From: Rhizobiales bacterium Ga0077537
Lineage (GTDB): Bacteria > Pseudomonadota > Alphaproteobacteria > Rhizobiales > Hyphomicrobiaceae
Direction of reading: 5' to 3'
Length of the DNA stretch: 64,000 nucleotides
NCBI GenBank assembly: GCA_001464955.1
Contig: LNEM01000025.1
Coordinates: forward strand, 1-64,000
Translations under genes and position numbers: made by a program
Notes under the pieces: generated by a model
What the model was told of the DNA's origin: nothing
The model's input: the letters and a program-made list of their open reading frames with translations, nothing else
Databases searched by the model: none
In this document: positions 36,605 to 45,470 of the stretch, piece by piece
Numbering within the stretch: the first letter of the stretch is position 1
Layout of the letters: each line of letters starts with the position of its first letter

Positions 36605-37399
36605 ATGGCTGATATACGTGTCGAAAAGCACAAGGCTGTCTGGCTGGTCGTCATCGATCGTCCATCGAAGATGAATTCGCTCGACTTCAAGGCTCACGAA
36701 GAACTGGTCGCGATCTGGCGGGCTTTTGATCAGGACGAAACGGCGCGGGTGGGCGTCATCACCGGGGCTGGCGACAAGTCGTTCTGTGCCGGTGCGGACC
36801 TCAAGACCTATACGATGAACTTCGCAACCTTGCCGCCGCACGAGTTTCGCCAGAAATGGGTGGACGGCGTCGGCCTCGGCGGCATCACGCGCGGACTGGA
36901 GATCGACAAGCCGCTGATTGCCGCGGTCAATGGCTTTGCAATTTCCGGCGGTCTCGAGATCGCACTGGCTTGCGATCTGCGGTTCTGCTCGCACAATGCC
37001 GAGTTCGCGCTCCAGGACTCCAAATGGGGCTTTCACGCGTGTGATGGCGGCCTCGTGCGCCTCCCGATGGTCGTCGGTCACGGCAACGCCATGGAGATCA
37101 TTCTTTCGGGCGAGCGGATCGATTCTGCGCACGCCTTTCGCATTGGCCTCGTCAACCGCGTCTTCGAGCAGAAGGATCTGGTCCCCAAGACGCTCGAATA
37201 CGCGGAAATGCTCGCCAAGCGGGCTCCGCTTGCGCACCGATTTGCGAAGAACACGATGCGCCGTATCGCCTCGATGCCGGTGCAGGAAGCCCTGAAGGCC
37301 GAAGTGCGCTCGTTCTACGAACTCGGCCAGACGGCTGATCTCGAGGAAGGCACGACGTCGTTCCGTGAGCGGCGCGAGGCGGACTTCAAGGGGCGCTGA
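36605..37399 (+). CDS. Enoyl-CoA hydratase/isomerase family protein
   Basis: A 264-residue crotonase: VWLVVIDRPSKMNSLD, GVITGAGDKSFCAGADLK (oxyanion-hole segment), IAAVNGFAISGGLEIALACDLRFCS and the 15-residue turn at EFALQDSKWGFHACDGGLVRLPMVVG. In the second motif GLEIALACD keeps the Gly oxyanion residue; one of the two catalytic glutamates of true hydratases is replaced in DSKWGFHACDGGL (no Glu at the usual place), so isomerase or hydrolase activity should be considered. ATG 36605, 14 bases after the thiolase stop. Confidence 0.85.
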   Translation: MADIRVEKHKAVWLVVIDRPSKMNSLDFKAHEELVAIWRAFDQDETARVGVITGAGDKSFCAGADLKTYTMNFATLPPHEFRQKWVDGVGLGGITRGLEIDKPLIAAVNGFAISGGLEIALACDLRFCSHNAEFALQDSKWGFHACDGGLVRLPMVVGHGNAMEIILSGERIDSAHAFRIGLVNRVFEQKDLVPKTLEYAEMLAKRAPLAHRFAKNTMRRIASMPVQEALKAEVRSFYELGQTADLEEGTTSFRERREADFKGR

Positions 37400-37460
37400 T
37401 ACCCGGGGGGGAGCGCGCCAGCGAAGGCGGCGACACCGTCCGGCCACTTGCCGATCCGGC

Positions 37461-38351
37461 TTAGCGGACCAGCGCTGCGCGATCGCCACCGAGCTTCAGG
37501 TTGATCAACGCCACCGCCAATGTCACGACGACCATGCCGGCGACCTGTATCGGCTCCAGCTGTTCGCCGAGTACGAGATAGGCGAGGGCAGCCGACGCGG
37601 CCGGGACGAGGAAGAACACCGACGCAGCACGTGACGCGCCCCGCGAACGAAGCATCAGCATCAGCAATGCGACGGCGCCGATGGAGACGATGGCGGTCTG
37701 CCACAACAGGCTGGCGACCATCAGCGGGCTCCACGCGACGATGCGCGTTTCAAGGAGGAGCGCCCCGACACCAGTGACGATACAGCCGCCGGCGTTCTGG
37801 ATGCACGTGGCCGAAAGGGGCGGCATACCCGGCGCGAGCCCCTTCTGGATGACGGTGCCCGAGGACATGAACGGAAAGGCCGCCACACAAAGACCCAGGG
37901 CTGCGAGCGGAAGGTCGTCGAGCCCGACGTCGAGCTTCGGCCAGAGCACAAGGAGCGCCCCGACGATCCCGAGCACGAACCCGAGCCAACCGAGTGGGCG
38001 AATTCGCTCACCGAGCGCGACGGAGGACAACAGCGCCGTCGTGATCGGGTGGAGACTGACGGTGAGCGCCACCACGCCGGCCGGCAGGCCCAGATAGATG
38101 CTCCAGACGACGCAACTCAGATAGAGGCCCTGCATCAGACCGCCTGCAACGAGCGTGGCCGAGAACTCTCGCGCCGTCGGCCGCGACTTGGCGAACACAA
38201 CGAACGGCAACAGTGCGATCACGACGAGGCAGAAGCGCAGGAACAGGAAGGTACAGGGTTCGGCGAACGGCACGGCGATCTTTGCCGCGATGAAGCCGCT
38301 CGACCAGAACAGCACGAACAGGAGTGGCGCGATCGCGAGAAGAATTGTCAT
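37461..38351 (-). CDS. DMT-superfamily transporter (EamA domain)
   Basis: A 296-residue inner-membrane protein with about ten helices, built of two EamA repeats: the first begins IAPLLFVLFWSSGFIAAKIAVPFAEP, the second PLAALGLCVAAFPFMSSGTVIQKG and ends in AYLVLGEQLEPIQVAGMVVV, typical of amino-acid or metabolite exporters. The track ORF (811 aa) fuses it to a shadow frame of the next gene; ATG 38351 overlaps the MFS stop (ATGA), so the two transporters are one operon. The substrate is unknown. Confidence 0.88.
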   Translation of the reverse strand: MTILLAIAPLLFVLFWSSGFIAAKIAVPFAEPCTFLFLRFCLVVIALLPFVVFAKSRPTAREFSATLVAGGLMQGLYLSCVVWSIYLGLPAGVVALTVSLHPITTALLSSVALGERIRPLGWLGFVLGIVGALLVLWPKLDVGLDDLPLAALGLCVAAFPFMSSGTVIQKGLAPGMPPLSATCIQNAGGCIVTGVGALLLETRIVAWSPLMVASLLWQTAIVSIGAVALLMLMLRSRGASRAASVFFLVPAASAALAYLVLGEQLEPIQVAGMVVVTLAVALINLKLGGDRAALVR

Positions 38352-39541
38352 GCGCGACCGACCAAGCTCTGCGCCCGAGGCTGCGCCGCCCTCAGTGGCA
38401 GCACGAGGGCAAAGGCGAGGGCGCCGAGGATGAACGCAACCGCAATGCCCGCCATGTCGGTGCCCCAATAGGCGATCGCGGCGCTCGATGCCGTCGGCGC
38501 GACGAGGCCGGCAATCCCAGTCGCGGTGAAGAAGGTGCCGAGAAGTCCGCCGAGGTGACGGGCACCGAAAAGTTCGATGAGTACCGGCGCGACGAGTGCG
38601 ATCCGCACGCCGTACGCGATGCCGAGGAGCGCCGCGAAAACAATCAGCCAGCCGAAGCCCGGAAGCAGGAACCAGAGGAGGTAGCTGGCAGCCATGGCGA
38701 GAATTGAACCCTTGTAGAGCAGAAGCGTGGAGGCCCCCCCGACGTAACCGATCCCGAGGCGGCCGAGGACACTGGCGCCGCCGATGATGGAAATCAGCCA
38801 GGATGCGGCGACCGGGTCGGCCCCCCGCGCCACAGCGAAAGCCGGCAGGAAGACCAGCGGCACGAACAGCGCGATGGTCCCGAACACCCAGGACGCATAG
38901 ATGCGCAGAAACACCGGTGATCGAACCGTCTGCCCGAGAGGCTCGCTTGCTCCGGGCCTCGCTTGTGGCGCCGCGCGCACAAGGGCTGCGCAGATGAAAA
39001 GCGTTGTTCCACTGATGCCGGCGAGAGCCAGGACCGCAGCCCGCCAGCCGTGGTTCCGGATGATGACGGCGCAAAGTGGCGGCAAGGCGAGCATCCCGAC
39101 ACCGGTGCCGGCCGCCGCAATGCCCAACGCCCGCGTCCGCCACCGGTCGAACCAACCGCCGAGCACAGCGAACGTCGGGATATAGGCGCAGGCGGCCCCC
39201 AAGCCGACGCCCAGTCCATACGTGACATAGGCGACGGAAAGGTCCGTGACGAAAGCTGTGCACGCGAGACCACCTGCCATGAGCAGCGCGCCGAGAGCCG
39301 TCAGAGCCTGTGGTCCCCAGCGGTCGCCGGCCGAGCCCGTGGCAGGTCCCAGGAAATAGAAGGCCGAACTGGCGATGGCATAGAGCGCGGCAGTGGCCGA
39401 GCGGCTCCCTCCGAACTCGGCCATCAGCGGCTCGAGGAACACGCTGAAACTGTAGACGACGCCAAAGACGATGAAGCCCGTGGCGAAGGCCACGCCTGCC
39501 ATCCGCCAGGCGAGCGGCGTGTCGATCGGCGATTGAGCCAT
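38348..39541 (-). CDS. MFS transporter
   Basis: A 397-residue, 12-helix major facilitator. Visible landmarks: FATGFIVFGVVYSFSVFLEPLMAEFG at helix 1, the loop GDRWGPQALTALGALLMAGG after helix 2 (motif A-like G-x-x-x-D-R-x-G), and a second half starting PVFLRIYASWVFGTIALFVPLVFLPAFAV, the pattern of the monocarboxylate/oxalate:formate antiporter group. The track's N-terminal 200 residues are a shadow frame; ATG 39541 (MAQSPIDTPLAWRM) is the start. It is translationally coupled to the DMT gene. The pair may export or import one metabolite, which is a guess. Confidence 0.86.
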   Translation of the reverse strand: MAQSPIDTPLAWRMAGVAFATGFIVFGVVYSFSVFLEPLMAEFGGSRSATAALYAIASSAFYFLGPATGSAGDRWGPQALTALGALLMAGGLACTAFVTDLSVAYVTYGLGVGLGAACAYIPTFAVLGGWFDRWRTRALGIAAAGTGVGMLALPPLCAVIIRNHGWRAAVLALAGISGTTLFICAALVRAAPQARPGASEPLGQTVRSPVFLRIYASWVFGTIALFVPLVFLPAFAVARGADPVAASWLISIIGGASVLGRLGIGYVGGASTLLLYKGSILAMAASYLLWFLLPGFGWLIVFAALLGIAYGVRIALVAPVLIELFGARHLGGLLGTFFTATGIAGLVAPTASSAAIAYWGTDMAGIAVAFILGALAFALVLPLRAAQPRAQSLVGRA

Positions 39542-39833
39542 GGGGGGCATGCGGTCTGCTCGGTGGGGAGAGGGGAGGCGAGTAGCGCACCGAACACCCC
39601 CACCGACAACCCGTTTCTTGCGCGGGATCAGCGACGGGACGCGCCCGCGTCTGGCCAGTGTCATCCGGCCGATGCGCGCCCCTTCCATCGTCCCGGCTCG
39701 AACGTCGCAGCGCGCCGGAAATTGGACAGCCAGGCGGTCCGCAGCCTGAGCGGGAGTGATCTTTTGAACTCGGATGTGCGTTGAATGAACACGCGTCATC
39801 CACCAGCAACAGACCGACGCGCCCGGAGGATAC

Positions 39834-41387
39834 GTGCACCAGTCCAGCCCCGTCGGCATTGTCTGGTTCAAGCGGGATCTGCGCGTCGCGGACCACGCCC
39901 CCCTTGTGGCCGCCGCCGCGCGTGGTCGGGTCGTGCCGCTCCTTGTGGTCGAGCCCGGGCTCTGGTCCGAGCCCGATGCATCACGCCGGCAGTTCGACTT
40001 CATGCGCGCCTCGGCCGCTGAACTGGCCGAAGAGCTGACCGCGCGCGGCGCGCCGCTCGTGGTGCGCGTCGGGTCGGTGACCGATGCCCTGACGGATCTG
40101 CGCCGGAGTGTGCCCTTCACCAATCTCTGGTCGCACGAGGAGACTGGCAACATCTGGACCTACCGGCGGGATCGGCAAGTCGCAGCATGGTGCAGGGAGC
40201 ACGGCGTGACGTGGCGCGAGATCCCCCAGACCGGCGTCGTGCGCCGGCTGTCGAACCGCAACGGTTGGGCCACCCGCTGGGATCGCTTGATGGCAAGTCC
40301 GGTGGCTGCCCCACCCGATCGGATCGAGTCTGTCGCCGGCATCGCCACCGACGCCATGCCGGCGCCAGAGGCGCTGGGCCTCGCCGTCGATGGCTCCGTG
40401 ACCCTGCAGCGCGGCGGCCGATCTGCGGCAGTGGACACGCTCGGTTCGTTCCTCGATCACCGCGGCAAGACCTATCGTCGCGCCATGTCGAGCCCTCTCG
40501 ATGGCGCGGTCGCGTGTTCTCGACTGTCCCCGCATCTAGCGTGGGGCACGGTCTCGATGCGTGAGGTGGCACAAGCCACCTGGCAGCGCCAGCGCGAGCT
40601 GAGAGGTGACCCGACGCCGGATGCCGTCCAGTGGCGCGGCGCGCTGGCCTCGTTCGCGGGGCGGCTGCATTGGCACTGCCATTTCATGCAGAAGCTCGAA
40701 AGCGAAGTGTCCATCGAGTGGCTGGAACTGCACCCGGCAACCCGCGGTCTTCGCGCTCGCCCGGGAGACGCGGTTCGCTTGGCGGCCTGGGCGGACGGCA
40801 GCACCGGATACCCGTTTCTCGACGCCTGCATACGCTCGCTGACAGCAAACGGATGGCTGAACTTTCGCATGCGCGCCATGCTCGTATCGTTCGCGAGCTA
40901 TAACCTCTGGCTGCCCTGGCAGGAGACCGGGCAAGTCCTTGCGCGCCGGTTCACGGACTACGAGCCGGGCATCCATTGGCCGCAGATGCAAATGCAGTCC
41001 GGTGTGACGGGGATCAATACCATACGCGTCTACAACCCGGTGAAGCAGGGCTTCGACCAGGACCCCGACGGCCGCTTCGTGCGCCAATGGGTGCCGGAAC
41101 TGGCGGTTGTCCCGGACGTCTTCCTGCACGAGCCGTGGACGTGGCCCGGCGCAGCCACGATCATCGGCACCCGCTATCCCCAACGCATCGTCGATCTGGC
41201 CGTCTCGTCGGCCGAAGCCAAGTCTCTCATCTTTGCGTCCCGCAAGGCTGCCGGCTTCGGTAAGGCCGCCGACGCCATCCAGAGCCGCCACGGCAGCCGC
41301 AGGAGCGGGCTTCCGATGACCGGCCGGACGGACGGCAAGCGCACTCGCAAGACCGGTGCGTCTGGCCAGCTCGAGTTCGATCTCTAG
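39834..41387 (+). CDS. Cryptochrome/deoxyribodipyrimidine photolyase family protein
   Basis: A 517-residue flavoprotein. The N-terminal photolyase alpha/beta domain begins [21 protein letters not shown]; the FAD-binding domain includes [50 protein letters not shown] and [30 protein letters not shown], the conserved flavin and lesion-binding blocks. It probably repairs pyrimidine dimers in blue light; a sensory cryptochrome role cannot be excluded. GTG 39834 with GGAGGA four bases upstream. The last 40 residues are basic and low-complexity. Confidence 0.9.
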   Translation: MHQSSPVGIVWFKRDLRVADHAPLVAAAARGRVVPLLVVEPGLWSEPDASRRQFDFMRASAAELAEELTARGAPLVVRVGSVTDALTDLRRSVPFTNLWSHEETGNIWTYRRDRQVAAWCREHGVTWREIPQTGVVRRLSNRNGWATRWDRLMASPVAAPPDRIESVAGIATDAMPAPEALGLAVDGSVTLQRGGRSAAVDTLGSFLDHRGKTYRRAMSSPLDGAVACSRLSPHLAWGTVSMREVAQATWQRQRELRGDPTPDAVQWRGALASFAGRLHWHCHFMQKLESEVSIEWLELHPATRGLRARPGDAVRLAAWADGSTGYPFLDACIRSLTANGWLNFRMRAMLVSFASYNLWLPWQETGQVLARRFTDYEPGIHWPQMQMQSGVTGINTIRVYNPVKQGFDQDPDGRFVRQWVPELAVVPDVFLHEPWTWPGAATIIGTRYPQRIVDLAVSSAEAKSLIFASRKAAGFGKAADAIQSRHGSRRSGLPMTGRTDGKRTRKTGASGQLEFDL

Positions 41388-41565
41388 ATCGGGCGGCCGC
41401 AGGCCGGGATCGGAAGCTGTCTTCTCGCGCCTTCATGCCCAACTGCCCATGGCCGTTCGTTGGCGGATTTGCTAGACTTGCGCCGGTCATTGTCGGGCGG
41501 CGTCGTGCCCTCGCCGATTTTGGCGCGCGAGGCGGCGCTCGGGACGCGGGAAGGGGAGATTTCAG

Positions 41566-42102
41566 ATGATCGGCGGGGGAAACCAGCAGCGCTTCGTGCG
41601 CGGCGGTCGAGGAGCGACGCGGGTTCTGGCGCGAGGTCTCGCCGCACTGTGCGCGATCGCCGGACTGGCGTTTTCCAGCGACCATGCGTCTGCCGAAGGC
41701 CCCTTCGCCGGCCTCACGGGCACATGGCGCGGCGCGGCCCAGATCAAGCTGCAGAGCGGCAACGCCGAGACGCTGAAGTGCAACGCCTACTACACGCCGA
41801 AAGGATCCGGCACGGAACTCGGCATTGCGATCCGTTGCGCGTCCGCAAGCAACAAGATCGAGTTGCGCGCCCAGCTCGTGCATTCCGGCGGCCAGGTCAG
41901 CGGTCGTTGGGAAGAGCGCACGTATAATGCAGCCGGCGACGTGACGGGGCAGGCGAATGATGGTCGCCTGAGCTTGTCGATCGATGGCGGCGCGTTCAAA
42001 GGCTCGATGGCGGTGCGCACGACCGGGGCCAGCCAATCTGTGACGATCAAGACCGAAGGAGTCGCCCTTCAGGGGGTCAACATCAGTCTGTCGAAGGGTT
42101 GA
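41566..42102 (+). CDS. Conserved secreted protein of unknown function
   Basis: A 178-residue protein with a signal peptide (VLARGLAALCAIAGLAFSSDHASAEGP) and a mature domain starting GPFAGLTGTWRGAAQIKLQSGNAETLKCNAYY. This pattern, G-x-W-x-G followed by beta-strands and a single CNA/CRA Cys plus IRCAS, recurs in short periplasmic proteins of Bradyrhizobium and relatives whose function is not known; a small beta-barrel (lipocalin-like) is likely. ATG 41566 has GGGGAGA upstream. It stands alone, 178 bases after the photolyase gene. Confidence 0.7.
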   Translation: MIGGGNQQRFVRGGRGATRVLARGLAALCAIAGLAFSSDHASAEGPFAGLTGTWRGAAQIKLQSGNAETLKCNAYYTPKGSGTELGIAIRCASASNKIELRAQLVHSGGQVSGRWEERTYNAAGDVTGQANDGRLSLSIDGGAFKGSMAVRTTGASQSVTIKTEGVALQGVNISLSKG

Positions 42103-42423
42103 GCGGGCGGCAGCCGCCGTCGTCCACGCACGAACGATAGGCGATCGGATGCAGAATTGAGCGACAGCCCTTCGGGCTCGTCGCCGATGTCCGTTTGCAG
42201 GGCACCAATTGCGCCCCGACTGTGCAGGTTGCCAGCCGGTTGTCCGAAGTCCCGCTCGAAATTTCAGCGCCTGATTTTTGTGCACGATTTCCGGGCGATT
42301 GCCCGAACAACGGCCGCCGATCGCTGCGGGCGTGCCCGACGCCTGCGCTCGGTCAGGCCCGCCACCGTCGAATTCGTTGATGTTTCAATAAGATCCACCG
42401 GCAGCGCTGGGCGGGTCTCGATC
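42103..42423. other. Long urt leader region with possible NtrC sites
   Basis: No gene. It lies upstream of the sigma-54 promoter, where enhancer-binding sites for NtrC are expected. GCACCAATTGCGCC at 42202-42215 resembles one NtrC palindrome (GCAC-N6-GTGC type) imperfectly, about 220 bases before the promoter. A small AGCCCTTCGGGCT hairpin at 42166 may end transcription from the previous gene. Confidence 0.35.
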
Positions 42424-42439
42424 TGGCACGGGTGTTGCT
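42424..42439 (+). promoter_or_regulatory. Sigma-54 (RpoN) -24/-12 promoter of the urt-ure operon
   Basis: TGGCAC (42424-42429), five bases, then TTGCT (42435-42439): a full match to the RpoN consensus TGGCAC-N5-TTGCW, with GG at -24 and GC at -12. Transcription would start near 42450, leaving a short leader to the urtA ATG at 42478. Nitrogen-limited activation through NtrC is the expected mode for urea uptake and urease. Confidence 0.8.
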
Positions 42440-42477
42440 GATTGAGACAGGTTCGAACCGCTCTGTTGGAGGACTTG

Positions 42478-43764
42478 ATGGTGATGACCAGACGTGGCGT
42501 GCTCACGGGAGCCGCTTTGATTGCGACACTGGCGGCGGGGATTCCAGCCGCAACGGCGCAGGATACGATCAAGGTCGGCGTGCTCCACTCGCTTTCGGGC
42601 ACGATGGCGATCAGCGAAACGACGTTGAAGGACGTCATGCTGATGCTCATCGAGGAGCAGAACAAGAAGGGTGGTCTGCTCGGCAAGAAGCTGGAAGCCG
42701 TCGTCGTGGACCCGGCCTCGAACTGGCCGCTGTTCGCCGAGAAGGCGCGCGAGCTGATCGCACAGAAGAAGGTGTCGGCGGTGTTCGGCTGCTGGACCTC
42801 GGTCAGCCGGAAGTCGGTCCTGCCGGTCTTCAAGGAGCTGAACAACATTCTGTTCTACCCCGTCCAGTACGAGGGCGAGGAGAGCGAGCGCAACGTGTTC
42901 TATACGGGTGCCGCCCCGAACCAGCAGGCCATCCCCGCCGTCGACTATCTGATGTCGAAGGATGGTGGCGAGGTGAAGCGCTGGGTGCTCGCCGGCACCG
43001 ATTACGTCTATCCGCGCACGACCAACAAGATCCTCGAGGCCTACCTGCTCGCGAAGGGCGTGGCCAAAGAGGATATCATGATCAACTACACGCCCTTCGG
43101 TCACTCCGACTGGCAGACGATCGTTGCCGACATCGTGAAGTTCGGCTCGGCCGGCAAGAAGACGGCCGTGGTCTCGACGATCAACGGCGACGCCAACGTG
43201 CCGTTCTATAAGGAACTGGCCAACAAGGGCGTGAAGGCGACCGACATTCCGGTCGTGGCGTTCTCGGTCGGCGAGGAAGAGCTCGCAGGCATCGACACGA
43301 CGAACCTTGTCGGCCATCTCGCGGCCTGGAACTACTTCCAGTCCGTCAAGGATCCGGCGAACGCCGCCTTCATCAAGAAGTGGCAGGAGTTCACCAAGAA
43401 CCCGAAGCGCGTCACGAACGATCCCATGGAGGCCCACTACATCGGCTTCAACATGTGGGTGAAGGCCGTCGAGAAGGCCGGCACGGTCGATCCCGACAAG
43501 GTCATTGCGGCACTGCCGGGCACCGAGGCCCCGAACCTCACGGGTGGCATATCGAAGATGCTGCCGAACCACCACATCACGAAGCCTGTGCTGATCGGCG
43601 AGATCAAGGCCGACGGCCAGTTCGACGTGGTGTGGCAGACCAAGGGGCTGGTCCCGGGCGACGCCTGGACCGACTACCTCGAGGGCTCGAAGGATCTCGA
43701 GGCCGATTGGGTCGGCAAGAAGTGCGGCAACTTCAACACCAAGACCAACAAGTGCGGCAGCTGA
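42478..43764 (+). CDS. urtA: Urea ABC transporter substrate-binding protein
   Basis: A 428-residue periplasmic binding protein of the branched-chain amino-acid type. The signal is MTRRGVLTGAALIATLAAGIPAATAQ with an Arg pair suggestive of Tat. The mature part opens DTIKVGVLHSLSGTMAISE and includes FGCWTSVSRKSVLPVFKELNNILFYPVQYEGEE, the UrtA/AmiC-like ligand-binding block typical of urea and short amides. ATG 42478 follows TTGGAGGACTTG, a strong ribosome binding site; the track start at 42442 lies only about 36 bases upstream and lacks one. It captures urea for the UrtBCDE importer that follows. Confidence 0.95.
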   Translation: MVMTRRGVLTGAALIATLAAGIPAATAQDTIKVGVLHSLSGTMAISETTLKDVMLMLIEEQNKKGGLLGKKLEAVVVDPASNWPLFAEKARELIAQKKVSAVFGCWTSVSRKSVLPVFKELNNILFYPVQYEGEESERNVFYTGAAPNQQAIPAVDYLMSKDGGEVKRWVLAGTDYVYPRTTNKILEAYLLAKGVAKEDIMINYTPFGHSDWQTIVADIVKFGSAGKKTAVVSTINGDANVPFYKELANKGVKATDIPVVAFSVGEEELAGIDTTNLVGHLAAWNYFQSVKDPANAAFIKKWQEFTKNPKRVTNDPMEAHYIGFNMWVKAVEKAGTVDPDKVIAALPGTEAPNLTGGISKMLPNHHITKPVLIGEIKADGQFDVVWQTKGLVPGDAWTDYLEGSKDLEADWVGKKCGNFNTKTNKCGS

Positions 43765-43841
43765 TCGCCTGAGCTTGAACGACACCGCCCGCCGCGCCGA
43801 TCGTGCGTGGCGGGCGGCGCTGACCCGAGGGGGGGCCGTCC

Positions 43842-45470
43842 GTGTCGAAGCACGCCAATCGTTCCGCGCTTGCCAGTCTCGCACTGGCGCTGTTGCTGGT
43901 GATGGGGATCGCGGCATCTCCCGTGCGGCTCGCGGCCCAGACCCTTGATGCGGCTTTCGACCGTCTCGCCGCCGACAGTTTCTCCGACACGGCCCGTGCG
44001 ATCGACGACCTCGCAGCCTCCGGCGCGCCCCAGGCCGAGAGCCTGATCGAAGCGCTGGGCGCACGCCGCCTCCTCGCCGACAAGGCGACCGGTACCATTG
44101 CCATCCAGACGCCGGCAGGCGCGCTCCTCGACGCGCGCACGGGCAAGCCTTTGGCGTCGCCTCCTCCGGGGCTGGCGGTCGTCCGCATCAACAATCGTTT
44201 GCGCAGCGCGATCGATGCCGCGCTCGGCACTCTCGCCATGGTCTCACCGGATCGAAGCAAGCGTCTCGTCGCGGCCGAAGCCCTGTTCAAGTCGCGCAAG
44301 GCGTCCGATCTCGCGCCGCTCGACAAGGCGATCGCCGCCGAGAAAGACGACGCGGTCAGGTCGGCGTTCGGCAAGGCCCGGTCGGCGATCGTGCTGGCCG
44401 ACGACAAGCAGCCATTGGCCGACCGTGTTGCCGCCGTGCAGAGCCTCGCGGAATGGCCCGATTCCGACACGCTCGGCTTTCTCCGCCAGGTTCAGGCCTC
44501 GACGCAGGAGCCGGCGCTGAAACAGTCGATCGAGACTGCAGCCGTCGCCATCGAACATCGCCGCCAGCTTCTGTCGGGCTTGCAGAATGTGATCTACGGG
44601 CTCTCGCTCGGCTCCGTTCTGCTGCTGGCTGCCATCGGCCTCGCCATCACGTTCGGCGTCATGGGCGTGATCAATATGGCCCACGGCGAGATGGTCATGC
44701 TCGGCGCCTATACGACGTTCGTCGTGCAGGAAGGCTTCCGCGCCTTCGCTCCGGGCGCCTTCGATCTCTCGCTCCCGGTGGCCATTCCGTTGGCGTTCAT
44801 CGTCGCCGGCACGGTGGGCATCGCCATCGAGCGCGGCATCATCCGCTTTCTTTACGGCCGTCCCCTGGAAACCCTGCTCGCCACCTGGGGCGTCAGCCTG
44901 ATCCTCCAGCAGGTCGTACGCACGGCGTTTGGCCCCACCAATCGCGAGGTCGGCAATCCGAGCTACATGTCCGGCGCTTTCGATCTCTACGGCATCTCCA
45001 TCACCTGGAGCCGCCTGTGGATCATCGTGTTCACGCTCACCGTGTTCTTCTCGCTGCTGTTCGTCCTCAAGCGGACGCGTCTCGGCCTCGAGATGCGCGC
45101 CGTCACGCAGAACCGCCGGATGGCGGCCTCGATGGGCATTCGCTCGGCGCGCGTCGACGCGCTGACGTTCGGCCTCGGCTCTGGCATCGCCGGCATCGCC
45201 GGCGTGGCGCTGTCGCAGATCGACAACGTCTCGCCGAACCTCGGCCAGTCCTACATCGTCGACAGCTTCATGGTCGTGGTGTTCGGCGGCGTCGGCAATC
45301 TCTGGGGCACGCTGGTCTCGGCTTTCTTCCTCGGCATCGCCAACAAGATGCTGGAGCCGGTCGCAGGTGCCGTGCTCGGCAAGATCCTCATCCTCGTGCT
45401 CCTCATCCTCTTCATCCAGAAACGCCCGCGGGGGCTCTTCGCACTCAAGGGACGGGCGGTCGAAGCATGA
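43842..45470 (+). CDS. urtB: Urea ABC transporter permease UrtB
   Basis: A 542-residue inner-membrane permease. The first 230 residues are a signal-like segment plus a soluble, Ala- and Asp-rich repeat region (helical HEAT-like text such as DRVAAVQSLAEWPDSDT), a known UrtB extension; the LivH-type membrane domain follows (LQNVIYGLSLGSVLLLAAIGLAITFGVMGVINMAHGEMVMLGAY, FGGVGNLWGTLVSAFFLG). GTG 43842 follows a purine-rich GAGGGGGGG run. It forms the channel with UrtC and ends in an ATGA overlap with it. Confidence 0.94.
   Translation: MSKHANRSALASLALALLLVMGIAASPVRLAAQTLDAAFDRLAADSFSDTARAIDDLAASGAPQAESLIEALGARRLLADKATGTIAIQTPAGALLDARTGKPLASPPPGLAVVRINNRLRSAIDAALGTLAMVSPDRSKRLVAAEALFKSRKASDLAPLDKAIAAEKDDAVRSAFGKARSAIVLADDKQPLADRVAAVQSLAEWPDSDTLGFLRQVQASTQEPALKQSIETAAVAIEHRRQLLSGLQNVIYGLSLGSVLLLAAIGLAITFGVMGVINMAHGEMVMLGAYTTFVVQEGFRAFAPGAFDLSLPVAIPLAFIVAGTVGIAIERGIIRFLYGRPLETLLATWGVSLILQQVVRTAFGPTNREVGNPSYMSGAFDLYGISITWSRLWIIVFTLTVFFSLLFVLKRTRLGLEMRAVTQNRRMAASMGIRSARVDALTFGLGSGIAGIAGVALSQIDNVSPNLGQSYIVDSFMVVVFGGVGNLWGTLVSAFFLGIANKMLEPVAGAVLGKILILVLLILFIQKRPRGLFALKGRAVEA

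Noticed and set aside
38352-39896. 811-aa fusion of the DMT transporter with an upstream Arg/Gly/His-rich protein
   Set aside because: The upstream part is an out-of-frame shadow of the MFS gene; ATG 38351 overlaps its stop.
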